From Halobacillus locisalis (GTDB taxonomy: Bacteria; Bacillota; Bacilli; Bacillales; Halobacillaceae): a stretch of 64,000 nt of DNA. The notes beneath the pieces are model-generated. The model made no database searches. It was given only the letters and a program-made list of their open reading frames with translations, and was not told the DNA's origin. A program made the translations under genes and the position numbers. Positions 45,193-53,712 of this stretch are shown here, in pieces (position 1 is the first letter of the stretch; each line of letters opens with the position of its first letter). Location: contig NZ_JACEFG010000001.1 in NCBI RefSeq assembly GCF_013694105.1, positions 620,001-684,000 of the forward strand. Reading direction: 5' to 3'.

Positions 45193-45627
45193 TTATTGAT
45201 TATACAGTTTTTCGATTCCATTCTCGAACTTAACATCAAGTACTACTTCTTGAAATGTTTCTTTCAAACCTAAGATCTCAAGTACTTCACGTATGACCTC
45301 ATGTTCTGGCGTGTCTTCATCAAAACTCATTTCCATCAAGTGAGGGGAGAGTTGGTTGAATGCCTCTTTACCAATAACATTTTGATCTTTCAACTCTTTG
45401 ATCTGTGCTACTTTAAGTTGTTGATCAAAATTGACTTCATATTGTAACTCATCCTCATAGTCCACCAGTAAATTGAACCGCTCATATTCAAATAAAGGAT
45501 CAGACTTCTCTCTCACATCATAGCTTGTCGGTGTGACGACTAAATCCTCAGGTTGTTCTTGTTGGTTATTTGCCGTACAACCGACTACACTAATAATGAG
45601 TATCATAAGAATACCTCTGTAACGCAC
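45193..45627 (-). CDS. Predicted lipoprotein
   Basis: A 144-residue lipoprotein. After a short basic start, a hydrophobic stretch ends in the lipobox VVGC (Cys at residue 17). The mature part is acidic with a YDVREKSDPLFEYERFN block. No family recognised. The frame is open to 45651, but GGGAGGA lies at 45634-45640 on the minus strand and gives 6-nt spacing to GTG 45627, chosen as start. Confidence 0.78.
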   Translation of the reverse strand: MRYRGILMILIISVVGCTANNQQEQPEDLVVTPTSYDVREKSDPLFEYERFNLLVDYEDELQYEVNFDQQLKVAQIKELKDQNVIGKEAFNQLSPHLMEMSFDEDTPEHEVIREVLEILGLKETFQEVVLDVKFENGIEKLYNQ

Positions 45628-45766
45628 CTTCATTCCTCCCAATTCCATCATTTATTATAGGATGACCAACTATCTCCTTTTTCATAAGGGATGAGCAGAA
45701 TCTTTCTAGAGATGAATGCGTAAATGTTATGATTGAAATAACCATTCCTCATAAGGAGGGAAAAGG

Positions 45767-46345
45767 ATGAGAAAACCGATGATGTGGGCTGGTATTCTTT
45801 TTGTTGCAATAGCCGTAGCAATCGCACCATGGGCATTTAATCGTCTATCGGGTGAGAGCACGAGTTCATCGCCATCCGATCGATTAATAGTGGAAACCTA
45901 TGGAGGGGAAACCAAAACGTTTACAAACAATGAACTAAAAGATCAATTGACGGATATCCAATATAAAGTCACCCAACAAGATGGGACGGAAAAGGCGTAT
46001 AACAATCCTTACTGGGATTTAAAAGAACCGGGCATCTATGTTGATTTGATTTCAGGTGAGCCTCTATTTAGTTCAATAGACAAGTATAAATCAGGAACCG
46101 GCTGGCCGAGCTTCACTAAACCCCTTGAGCCTGAAAATATTGTTACGAAAGACGACCCTGGTTTATTAGGTGTTCGTACTGAAGTTCGTAGTAAGCACGG
46201 GGATTCTCATCTCGGCCATGTTTTCGAAGACGGACCTGAGCCGACTGGTTTGCGCTATTGCATGAATTCTGCAGCGTTAGAATTTATACCGAAAGATGAG
46301 TTAGAAGAGCGAGGATATGAGCAATATACGGATTTATTTGAATAA
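45767..46345 (+). CDS. msrB: Membrane-anchored methionine sulfoxide reductase B
   Basis: A 192-residue protein: one N-terminal hydrophobic segment (residues 5-25), a polar linker, and an MsrB domain from about residue 60. The catalytic Cys is in [11 protein letters not shown]. The GxGWPSF position that carries a second Cys in the msrAB fusion is Thr here (GTGWPSF), so reduction must use another Cys or a direct donor. The anchor puts the domain outside the cytoplasm, protecting envelope proteins. Confidence 0.87.
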   Translation: MRKPMMWAGILFVAIAVAIAPWAFNRLSGESTSSSPSDRLIVETYGGETKTFTNNELKDQLTDIQYKVTQQDGTEKAYNNPYWDLKEPGIYVDLISGEPLFSSIDKYKSGTGWPSFTKPLEPENIVTKDDPGLLGVRTEVRSKHGDSHLGHVFEDGPEPTGLRYCMNSAALEFIPKDELEERGYEQYTDLFE

Positions 46346-46353
46346 GAGGTGAG

Positions 46354-46383
46354 AAGGATAGCCATGAGAGGCTATCCTTTTTT
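46354..46383 (+). terminator. Terminator after msrB
   Basis: A 10-bp stem (46354-46363 with 46370-46379) with a 6-nt loop and T-run. Confidence 0.88.
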
Positions 46384-46463
46384 AATGGCTGATTCACGGT
46401 TGTTCTTGCCATTTAGTACAACGGATTGTACGATAAAGTAAAGGTTTGCATAGGAGGAATTTA

Positions 46464-46928
46464 ATGACTGCATTAGTTCCGATGAATGAAATAGAATTCA
46501 ACCGCATCATGGAAGGGGAACAGGAACATTACGCTAGTGAGAAAGTGAAGGCTGGCACATGGACTGAAGAAGAAGCTTTGGATAAATCGAAGGAAACGTT
46601 TGATCAATTACTACCGAATGGGTTACATACTGCGAATCATCATTTTCTGTCCATCCAAATAAACCACGAGAATATCGGCTACTTTTGGTATCACTTTGAC
46701 CCTGATCACAAGCAAAAAGAAGCGTTTATTTATAATTTTCTTATCTTTGAAGTTAATCAGGGGAAAGGGTTAGGAAAAAGTGCTTTGCAAGAGCTGGAGA
46801 TCTACTTAAGGGACCAAGGCGTCCATAAGTTGTCTTTACATGTGTTTGGACATAACCAGCGAGCTATTCACTTATATAATCGATTAAAGTTTGAAACAAC
46901 AGATTTACATATGTCTAAGTATCTGTGA
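46464..46928 (+). CDS. GNAT family N-acetyltransferase
   Basis: A 154-residue acetyltransferase. The acetyl-CoA loop is NQGKGLGKSAL near residue 100, and the C-terminal LHVFGHNQRAIHLYNRLKF block is standard for GNAT. The N-terminal half (EGEQEHYASEKVKAGTW) is shared by a Bacillus subgroup. The acceptor is unknown. ATG 46464 is set by TAGGAGGA (46451-46458). Confidence 0.9.
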   Translation: MTALVPMNEIEFNRIMEGEQEHYASEKVKAGTWTEEEALDKSKETFDQLLPNGLHTANHHFLSIQINHENIGYFWYHFDPDHKQKEAFIYNFLIFEVNQGKGLGKSALQELEIYLRDQGVHKLSLHVFGHNQRAIHLYNRLKFETTDLHMSKYL

Positions 46929-46934
46929 ATCAAG

Positions 46935-46963
46935 TTGACAGAATAATTGAGAACAATTATCAT
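46935..46963 (+). promoter_or_regulatory. Strong promoter with overlapping Fur box
   Basis: A perfect -35 TTGACA (46935-46940) and -10 TATCAT (46958-46963) are 17 nt apart. TGAGAACAATTATCA (46948-46962) lies in the spacer and -10 and matches the Fur consensus TGATAATnATTATCA at 12 of 14 defined positions. Fur binding here would exclude RNA polymerase. Confidence 0.7.
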
Positions 46964-46987
46964 TTTAGTAGAGACTAAGAAGTGTAG

Positions 46988-47545
46988 GTGAGGAAATTGG
47001 AAAAAATCCAGTCAAATATTGCAAAAATCATTCGAGAGCGCCGCTCCGTCAAGAACGGTTATACAAATCAAGAAGTTCCGACATCATTAGTGAAAGAGCT
47101 GTTAGAAGATGCCAGATGGGCTCCAACGCATGGTATGCGTGAACCTTGGCGCTTTATTTTCATTCCGAGTGATCGAAAACAAGCTTTTATTGAATCTTTC
47201 GTTAAACATTTCCCGAAAGATTCTCAAGACAAAAAGCGAGAAATGTTCAACCAACCAGCTGCCTTTATGTTTGCAGTCATGAAAGAGGATCCTCGTCAGA
47301 AGCAATGGGAAGAGAATTTTGCAGCGATTAGCTGTATGATTCAGAATTTCCAGCTACTAGCTTGGGAGCAACAACTCGGTGTCGTCTGGAAAACACCTCC
47401 TCAAATCAATGAACCTAAAGTGCGTGACATGCTTGGCGTACAGCCTGATGAAAAAATTGTAGGTTTTATTAACTTAGGCTTCTTCGATCAGAAACCGAAG
47501 GATAAAACACGTAAATCTGTGGACGATATCTTTTCTACTTATTGA
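46988..47545 (+). CDS. Nitroreductase family protein, predicted Fur-regulated
   Basis: A 185-residue flavoenzyme of the nitroreductase fold. RERRSVKNGY near the start and DARWAPTHGMREPWRF near residue 40 are the FMN-binding segments, and VVWKTPP and VGFINLGF near the end support the family. Likely an NAD(P)H-dependent reductase; the substrate is unknown. GTG 46988 or TTG 46997 may be the start; the ribosome site is weak for both. The Fur box just upstream suggests a role during iron limitation, such as reducing ferric complexes; this is inference. Confidence 0.85.
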   Translation: MRKLEKIQSNIAKIIRERRSVKNGYTNQEVPTSLVKELLEDARWAPTHGMREPWRFIFIPSDRKQAFIESFVKHFPKDSQDKKREMFNQPAAFMFAVMKEDPRQKQWEENFAAISCMIQNFQLLAWEQQLGVVWKTPPQINEPKVRDMLGVQPDEKIVGFINLGFFDQKPKDKTRKSVDDIFSTY

Positions 47546-47548
47546 TAT

Positions 47549-47579
47549 AAGAACCCAATTCTAAATGAATTGGGTTCTT
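47549..47579 (+). terminator. Terminator after the nitroreductase gene
   Basis: A perfect 12-bp stem (47549-47560 with 47568-47579). The T-tract is short. Confidence 0.7.
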
Positions 47580-47691
47580 ATGATTTACAACGGGGATAGG
47601 CGCAGTGCTTAACGGCTGCTTTTTGGTTATCGCTCACTTTAGTTAGGGTAGAACAACAATAACAGATAGTTAAGAGGAGAGGGGATGAAGA

Positions 47692-48615
47692 ATGAATTTT
47701 ATAGCCTTGGATTTTGAAACCGCCAATTCATCTAAAGATAGCGTTTGTTCAATAGGCATGGTTGAATATGAAAAAGGAGAAGTAAAACGAGAATACTACC
47801 GGTTGGTCAAACCGAAACGAAACTATTTTGCTCCCATCAATGTTAGTATTCATGGCATTCGACAAGAAGATGTCCAAGATGCCAATGAATTTGAACATCT
47901 CTGGGAAAATGAAATCAAACACATGGTCGAAGGGAAATTGATTATTGCCCATAACGCCCAATTTGACATGTCTGTTTTGCGTGCCGTATTGACTCAGTAT
48001 GATCTTCCTTACCCCATGCTTGCTTATAATTGCACATTAAATATTTCTAAGAAAACGTGGTCATTACCGAAGTATAATTTGAAAGCCGTATCTGACCATT
48101 TAGGGATCCACTTGAACCACCACCAAGCGTTAGACGATGCACGCGCTGCAGCCCGGATCTTTATGCATGCAGCCAAGGACCTGAATGCAACCACAGCAAA
48201 ACAGCTAGTTGAGAAAACTCAAACGACGAACGGAATGATGTACGAAGGTGGCTATGAACCAGCTAGGCGAAATAGTAAGAAACGTGCTAAAAAGCCATCG
48301 GCATATGATTATATTGCAGCAAATGCTGATCGTTCTCATCCTTTTTATGGCTCAAGTTTCGTGCTTACAGGGAAATTGAGAGGACTCAAACGTGATGAGG
48401 CAATCACACAAATCACAAGCAAAGGCGGCAGAGTCCAAAATTACGTAGAAGCTTCTACCAACTATTTAGTCATTGGGGATAAAACCTATACTGATTATCT
48501 AAACGGTCTATTGACAGAGAAACTAGAACGCGCTGAGACCTTGCTCGCTCAAGGGCACTCTATTGAGCTCGTTCCGGAAGAAGCTTTTCTGACACAGATT
48601 AAAGAAGGAAGTTAA
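47692..48615 (+). CDS. DEDDh exonuclease with C-terminal BRCT domain
   Basis: A 307-residue DNA polymerase III epsilon-like 3'-5' exonuclease. Acidic motifs are FIALDFETAN (residues 3-12), IAHNAQFDMSVL near 84 and the HHQALDDARAAA near 143, which supplies the His and last Asp. A basic linker (ARRNSKKRAKKPS) leads to a BRCT domain from about 215 (GSSFVLTGKLRGLKRDEA). It probably acts in DNA repair. The TAA stop shares its TTAA with the convergent gene. Confidence 0.9.
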   Translation: MNFIALDFETANSSKDSVCSIGMVEYEKGEVKREYYRLVKPKRNYFAPINVSIHGIRQEDVQDANEFEHLWENEIKHMVEGKLIIAHNAQFDMSVLRAVLTQYDLPYPMLAYNCTLNISKKTWSLPKYNLKAVSDHLGIHLNHHQALDDARAAARIFMHAAKDLNATTAKQLVEKTQTTNGMMYEGGYEPARRNSKKRAKKPSAYDYIAANADRSHPFYGSSFVLTGKLRGLKRDEAITQITSKGGRVQNYVEASTNYLVIGDKTYTDYLNGLLTEKLERAETLLAQGHSIELVPEEAFLTQIKEGS

Positions 48616-49130
48616 CTTTTCTTCTTTAACTGTCTCTTCCTCTTTAGGAGAGAAGGATGAACGGCACGCATTTTAGATGGTAAACGACCTAAGTTGATTC
48701 CGGCTCCGTAATAGTACGATTGCCAAACTATTTTGGTGCAATATTGGACCGCGTCGTCTGTTCCAAGGGGGGTGTTCACCTTGTAAAGAGCATTAGGAAA
48801 ACGTCGGAACAAACTTTCTACATAAGCAGATGCTTGCTGACCCGCATCGGACTCATCAGCTCGATAAACGCTGACAACACGAAATTTCCTATAATAGTGA
48901 TCGACTGGATCTTTCATCAAGCCGCTTGGAACAGAATGAACGACGTAGCCATCTTTTGATACGATCCCCACGTGTCCTACATATCTGGACTCTTGTCTTC
49001 CGATTGGAGAAAACAGTAAATCTCCCGGCAGCAGCTGAGTTCTCGCCCTTGCCGGCGCATAAGCCTTTTTGGGCGGTAGACTTAACCAGGTCGCACATAT
49101 AGCCAACAAGAAGAAGATTGCTTTTTTCAA
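48612..49130 (-). CDS. Exported YiiX-like NlpC/P60-superfamily hydrolase
   Basis: A 172-residue secreted protein. Signal peptide residues 1-24 (KKAIFFLLAICATWLSL, then AYA). The mature domain starts with LLPGDLLFSP, and VGHVGIVSKDGYVVHSV carries the conserved His; the Cys in AVQYCTKIVWQSYY follows, the permuted papain-like order of YiiX/YebB proteins. A basic tail ends the protein. Start TTG 49130 is fixed by AGGAGG (49140-49145 on the minus strand). Confidence 0.82.
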   Translation of the reverse strand: MKKAIFFLLAICATWLSLPPKKAYAPARARTQLLPGDLLFSPIGRQESRYVGHVGIVSKDGYVVHSVPSGLMKDPVDHYYRKFRVVSVYRADESDAGQQASAYVESLFRRFPNALYKVNTPLGTDDAVQYCTKIVWQSYYYGAGINLGRLPSKMRAVHPSLLKRKRQLKKKS

Positions 49131-49216
49131 GATTATATTCCTCCTACAAAAATAAGACTGTGTAGATATTAAGTGTAAGAGATGCTTATCCAAATTACAA
49201 TCAAGAGGTGAGGGAG

Positions 49217-50065
49217 ATGCGTAAGGAAGAAGAAGTGTTTCAAACGATCATCCTTATAGCTGAAAACGATGAACGTGTACGCGCTGTGCTACTTAATGGA
49301 TCGCGGGCTAGTCCGAATGCTAAGAAGGACTCTTTTCAGGACTTCGACATTGTATACGTTGTTACTGAATTAGACACCTTCAAAAGCGATCATTCTTGGG
49401 TAGAGGATTTCGGTGAAATTCTAATTATGCAATGTCCAGATCAGAATCCAGTGTACATGGAAGCTCATAGGGAAAATAAATTTGCGTATTTGATGCAATT
49501 TATGGACGGAAATCGGATTGATTTAACCCTTCATGTTCGAAAGGAACGGGAAAGTTTAGACAGTTTAACCGAAGTATTGGTGGATAAGGATGGACAGTTC
49601 AACAACCTTCCTGCATCACAGGAATCGGATTATTTCGTCAAAAAGCCTTCACTAGAAGAGCTGAATGCTTGTAGCAATGAATTTTGGTGGGTGAGTACAT
49701 ATGTGGCAAAAGGGTTATGGAGGAAGGAAATGCCTTATGCCCGAGCGATGTTAGAGGGGCCTGTGAGGCAAATGGCTAAGAGGATGCTATCTTGGTCTAT
49801 AGGTGTAGAACATGATTTTCGTGTAAACGTAGGGAGTCAAGCTAAATACTTAGAAAGTTATCTTAGCAAGGAAAGATGGGATGATTATTCCTATTCTTAT
49901 AGAAACAGTAATTATGATGAGATGTGGAGCTGCCTCTTCACACTCTGCGACTTATTTATCGACGTTCACAGAGAAGTGGCATCTTACCTAGGTTACCCTT
50001 ATCAATCCGAAGAACCATACACTCATAAAAAAAGGAACAAGAATAGTATCTTGTTCCTTTTTTAA
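49217..50065 (+). CDS. aadK: Aminoglycoside 6-adenylyltransferase-like protein
   Basis: A 282-residue nucleotidyltransferase similar to B. subtilis AadK, which adenylylates streptomycin. The catalytic core is LLNGSRASPNAKKDSFQDFDIV, with the two Asp of the metal site in QDFDIV, and RIDLTLHV supplies the third. GAGGTGAGGG (49204-49213) fits ATG 49217. The last 13 codons coincide with the terminator hairpin, so the normal C-terminal end may have been replaced. Real resistance activity is not shown by sequence alone. Confidence 0.85.
   Translation: MRKEEEVFQTIILIAENDERVRAVLLNGSRASPNAKKDSFQDFDIVYVVTELDTFKSDHSWVEDFGEILIMQCPDQNPVYMEAHRENKFAYLMQFMDGNRIDLTLHVRKERESLDSLTEVLVDKDGQFNNLPASQESDYFVKKPSLEELNACSNEFWWVSTYVAKGLWRKEMPYARAMLEGPVRQMAKRMLSWSIGVEHDFRVNVGSQAKYLESYLSKERWDDYSYSYRNSNYDEMWSCLFTLCDLFIDVHREVASYLGYPYQSEEPYTHKKRNKNSILFLF
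50028..50063. terminator. Bidirectional terminator inside the aadK 3' end
   Basis: A-run plus AGGAACAAG pairs with CTTGTTCCT plus T-run around an 8-nt loop. The whole stem lies before the aadK stop codon. It also serves the convergent beta-propeller gene. Confidence 0.85.
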
Positions 50066-50067
50066 AA

Positions 50068-52197
50068 TTATGGGCTGGGTTGTGTTGGAAAAGTCAGTTC
50101 CTGCAACTCTTCCATCTCCGTCAGATCATATGCTTTCATATTTTTATCCGAAAAGGCATAAAGGTCATCCCCGACTGAAATCATACGTCTCAGAGAGTAG
50201 TACCAATTTTCTTTTCCCTCTGGTTGAAGTGTGAAGTTCGCTTTCTCACTTAAGCCATCTTGTTTATCCACCTCAAATAGGTAAGCACCGTTAAAGTGTG
50301 TTTTATCCTCCGGATTATGAGCGTTAACTGGTAAGCCGAATATATTTTTCTCAGGATGCCAGTAGAGCGCTTTATGGTTGTAATTCAACTCTGAGTAACC
50401 ATATCCACCTATAACAACAGAGTCTTGTTCAACAGGATTTGTTACGTCCTCTACATTGAACATGGAAATTTTCATTCCGGTTGTGCGGACGAATGGATCT
50501 CCCCCGTCCGGATTATCGACAAGCTCTGTTTGGCGGCCGAAGCCTAGTACATGATTGTCACCAAGAGGGTGGAGGTAATTGCTGAACCCTGGGATTTTCA
50601 GTTTCCCGAGTACATTCGGGTTCCCGGGATCTTTAAGATCAATGACGAACAACGGATCGACTTGTTCAAATGTCACGAGATAAGCACGGTCCTCGATGAA
50701 GCGTGCGCTGTAAATTCGCTCTCCTTCGGCTAATCCTTCAACAGAACCTAAACGATTCAAGGAAAGGTCATAGGTGAAGAGGTGGTTCCGAGAAGGGGTT
50801 TCTGATCTCCAGCGATTACCAGTCGTGGTTGCAATCGAAAAGACTTCATTTCTCTCATCCATAGAGAATTGATTGAGTACTCGACCAGGTACATGCTGCT
50901 CATTTTTGAATGTTACGGTTCCGTCTTTTATGCTGAACTGTTTAACATTTGTGTGTACGTCCTCGAATCTTATTTCTCCATTTTTCTCCGAGCGTTTCAC
51001 TTCCGTTGAAGTCACATACATATTGTTTTTAGACACATAAATATCTTCAGATGCTCCCAAGTAACTTTCAATAGAAACACTTGAGTCTGGTTGATCGAGA
51101 GGAATAGAAGCAAGCGTCATAAAGTTATTCATGTTTTTCTTAGGAAAGTAGTGAATGGATTCATATTGTATTCTCTCTGGATTTTCATGAACAGAAGAAT
51201 CAAAAATGAGAGGTCGAAAATCCATTTCTTTCTCTTCTCTAGGGTCCAAGTAGGTGTGATGGTTGGCTACGACATATAAATGGCCGTCTATCACGCGTGA
51301 TGTATTTGCAAAGCCTGATAGTTGAATGTTCCGTTGAAACACTGGTTTGCTCGGATTTGATATGTCATACAACCTTACTTCAGCCGTTCCTCCATAAAAT
51401 AAAGAGGGCGCAATGTCATATTTTTCGAATGTGGATTTATCGAAAAACTGCCCGTGGCCTATGACGATTAATTGATCTCCTTTTACATAAAGTTGATTCG
51501 GATGGAAGTCTTTTTCGACTATAGATGCCACGACTTCAGCATTTGGTGCTGCGTTGCTTGTGATGGTCACTTCGCCATCTCTGACGAAGTAGGTGAAGTC
51601 TTGTGTTGCTTTAATGATGTCTGCTTCATCGACGCCTTCAACTTGAGTGTTGGTCTCTGATACGGCGCTTGATTGGTTACTACCGCTAGAATCGCTACTT
51701 GTATCTGACTCCTCAGTCGCCGCCTCCGGCTGGGCAAAGGAATCGCGCTCTATACTTTCTTTCATGAGCTCGGCGAGTTGTTCGCCATCCTCAATAGTAG
51801 GAATTTCACTTGTTGTGTGGAATTGGAATGTAACGTCCTCTCTTAATGATTCGTCTGACTGGCTTTTAATCTGTTGTGATAGTTCTAAGGTGTAGGATTC
51901 GTTAAGTAAGTAGAGACTCTCAGGTGGGTGAATGAGAAGTTCACGATCGTTCTCTGCTAGTTCATATGAAATAGAGACTTGTTGGCCGTCTTCGTTAAAA
52001 ACTCTAACAGTTTCATCTGTAAAACTAGAGTCATCCATGAGCTGGGAGAAATTCACCGTCCATGTTTTGTCTACTGGAACGTCGAGCTTGGATTCAAGGT
52101 TCTCTGCTGAAACACCACTACCTGTGCTGATTAAGAATAAAATCATAGTCCCGACAATTCCGATACTTAATAATCCTATAATCGAACGCTTTGTCAT
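50068..52197 (-). CDS. Secreted beta-propeller domain protein with Ig-like N-terminus
   Basis: A 709-residue exported protein. A signal peptide or membrane anchor spans about residues 5-32 (SIIGLLSIGIVGTMILFLIS). An SbsA-type Ig-like domain follows (about 40-125, with TVRVFNEDGQQV and FQFHTT). A Ser/Glu linker leads to a large C-terminal beta-propeller (about 180-700) containing QVEGVDEADIIK and VGDDLYAFS. This is the family annotated as secreted proteins with a C-terminal beta-propeller; function unknown. ATG 52197 follows AAAGGATGG. Confidence 0.85.
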   Translation of the reverse strand: MTKRSIIGLLSIGIVGTMILFLISTGSGVSAENLESKLDVPVDKTWTVNFSQLMDDSSFTDETVRVFNEDGQQVSISYELAENDRELLIHPPESLYLLNESYTLELSQQIKSQSDESLREDVTFQFHTTSEIPTIEDGEQLAELMKESIERDSFAQPEAATEESDTSSDSSGSNQSSAVSETNTQVEGVDEADIIKATQDFTYFVRDGEVTITSNAAPNAEVVASIVEKDFHPNQLYVKGDQLIVIGHGQFFDKSTFEKYDIAPSLFYGGTAEVRLYDISNPSKPVFQRNIQLSGFANTSRVIDGHLYVVANHHTYLDPREEKEMDFRPLIFDSSVHENPERIQYESIHYFPKKNMNNFMTLASIPLDQPDSSVSIESYLGASEDIYVSKNNMYVTSTEVKRSEKNGEIRFEDVHTNVKQFSIKDGTVTFKNEQHVPGRVLNQFSMDERNEVFSIATTTGNRWRSETPSRNHLFTYDLSLNRLGSVEGLAEGERIYSARFIEDRAYLVTFEQVDPLFVIDLKDPGNPNVLGKLKIPGFSNYLHPLGDNHVLGFGRQTELVDNPDGGDPFVRTTGMKISMFNVEDVTNPVEQDSVVIGGYGYSELNYNHKALYWHPEKNIFGLPVNAHNPEDKTHFNGAYLFEVDKQDGLSEKANFTLQPEGKENWYYSLRRMISVGDDLYAFSDKNMKAYDLTEMEELQELTFPTQPSP

Positions 52198-52300
52198 ACG
52201 TACACCATCCTTTCTTCTAATTTCATCCAATTAGACGTGTTTCTAGTCTAAAGGTTACAACAAATTCGAAAATTAAGAAAGAACTAGTACAAATGCATAT

Positions 52301-52327
52301 ACCGATTGTTTATCCATCCATAAGATA
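52301..52327 (+). promoter_or_regulatory. Sigma-K-like promoter of spoVIF
   Basis: CATAAGATA (52319-52327) fits the mother-cell sigma-K -10 pattern CATAnnnTA exactly, and AC at 52301-52302 lies 16 nt upstream as expected for its -35. A sigma-E reading is possible but less good. Confidence 0.55.
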
Positions 52328-52358
52328 ATCATAGTTTCATAATAAAAGGGGAGATCTT

Positions 52359-52604
52359 ATGTTTGGAAACATCGAGAAAAAGACAGGAGTCAAAATGGAC
52401 GATATTATGAAGTTAGCTCAATCATTGCAAAATGCTGACTTCCAAGACGAAAAAACAGTCCGTAAAGTCATTCGCAAAGTATCTGCGCTCGCGAACAAAC
52501 CGGTTTCAAAAAAGAAAGAAGATGCACTCGTGAAAGCTATTGTTAACGGAAATGTTCCAAAAGACATGTCATCGATTGAAAAAATGCTAGGGAACAAAAA
52601 ATAA
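52359..52604 (+). CDS. spoVIF: Stage VI sporulation protein F
   Basis: An 81-residue small basic protein. FGNIEKKTGVKMDDIMKLA at the N-terminus and FQDEKTVRKVIRKVSALANK in the middle match SpoVIF (YjcC), needed for spore coat assembly in the mother cell. AGGGGAGA (52347-52354) precedes ATG 52359. The upstream sigma-K-like promoter supports the call, and the gene indicates an endospore former. Confidence 0.9.
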   Translation: MFGNIEKKTGVKMDDIMKLAQSLQNADFQDEKTVRKVIRKVSALANKPVSKKKEDALVKAIVNGNVPKDMSSIEKMLGNKK

Positions 52605-52612
52605 ATGTGAGA

Positions 52613-52640
52613 CAGCTCTCTTAGGAGGGCTGATTTTTTT
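52613..52640 (+). terminator. Terminator after spoVIF
   Basis: An 8-bp stem with one wobble (52613-52620 with 52625-52632), 4-nt loop and T-run. Confidence 0.8.
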
Positions 52641-53272
52641 GCTCTGGAATCCTTTAATTTTCGTTGATTTACTACCCAAATTGCTATTTTTAGCATGATA
52701 GAACAATTGTTCGGTTTTGTTGATGGAAGTGAAGGGGGCTGCTATTTGGAGCCGTAACGAACATACATATTAAAAAGTCTAGGGTGACTAGGTATATATT
52801 TATCGTGAGCATTGACTATGTAGCAATAGACTAAGATAGATGTAACGAATAAGTGGCTAAGTCTGAAAATAGATCGGATGGTTAGTTGTGAAGTCTTGGT
52901 TACGGATTGTTGAAAATTTAAATATAATAACTGCTATGTAAATAATCGATACTTTCATATTAATCATCAAGCGATCCAAGACTAATTCGTAGCAGCGATC
53001 AGTTGCATCATAATGGTACAGTAGACGGACTAAGAGTAAAATCAATAATGTTTAACAAGTAACAGAAAAGGGCGGTGATAAGACATAAACAGCCAACACG
53101 ATAATTTGTTTTTATCTAGTTAACATAATATATATTATCGGCAGTCATGTAAGATTTGGTTTTTATGTCTCAATAATTAAGTATACTAGTGATACTGAGA
53201 CGAAATAAAATAATTTCAACAATACGTTGATCATTGCAAACTGTGATCTTAACTGATGCATTCAGAATTTAC

Positions 53273-53537
53273 TCAGCATGACCAGATCTCCGTTAAATCA
53301 TTCTTCATTTGTCTTCTTAATCCATCCAATGTGTCGTTATGTATGAATTGGATCACCAGTTGCTCATATATGTCCATTCAGTTGATCTAGTTCATCATCG
53401 GTCCGCCGCACTTTCGTATGTATAATCTTAGTTCCATTATGAACAGCTGTAATAAATATATTTTGTCTCACTACGACGTGAACAAAAACGAATCCAGCTC
53501 GTGCAGTCCTTCTACCAAGCTCTGACACCTTCCATAT
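53273..53537 (-). pseudogene. Relic of an unrecognised protein gene
   Basis: Read on the minus strand from 53537, a frame without start codon runs for about 55 codons, including NIFITAVHNGTKIIHTKVRR and TDDELDQLNGH. It stops near 53370. Shifting frame by one base there continues with IYEQLVIQFIHND and LDGLRRQMKNDLTEIW to a stop at 53273. The two pieces look like one protein broken by a frameshift. Family not recognised. Confidence 0.3.
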
Positions 53538-53675
53538 TTATACTGGGTTGAATTTCGCACTAAGACAGTGACTCTGCATGTTATAAAACCAAATTTGTTC
53601 GCCCCCTCTTCCCTTTTGATAAGTTTATGGTAGGCTTAAATGTGTTCGTATAGTACTTTCTTCATCTTGGTGATT

Positions 53676-53712
53676 GTTTTTTTATTAATCATTCGGAGTT
53701 GCTACTAAGTTT
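53676..53712 (-). repeat. Dispersed repeat, copy 3 (inverted)
   Basis: The same 21-nt core in reverse orientation at 53692-53712, followed on the minus strand by 9 nt and A7-CAA. It lies downstream of the glycosyltransferase gene. Confidence 0.75.

Noticed and set aside
52857-53045. 62-residue minus-strand open frame in the gene-poor stretch
   Set aside because: No ribosome site, AT-rich hydrophobic translation expected by chance, and no recognisable domain. It could be a relic but cannot be supported.
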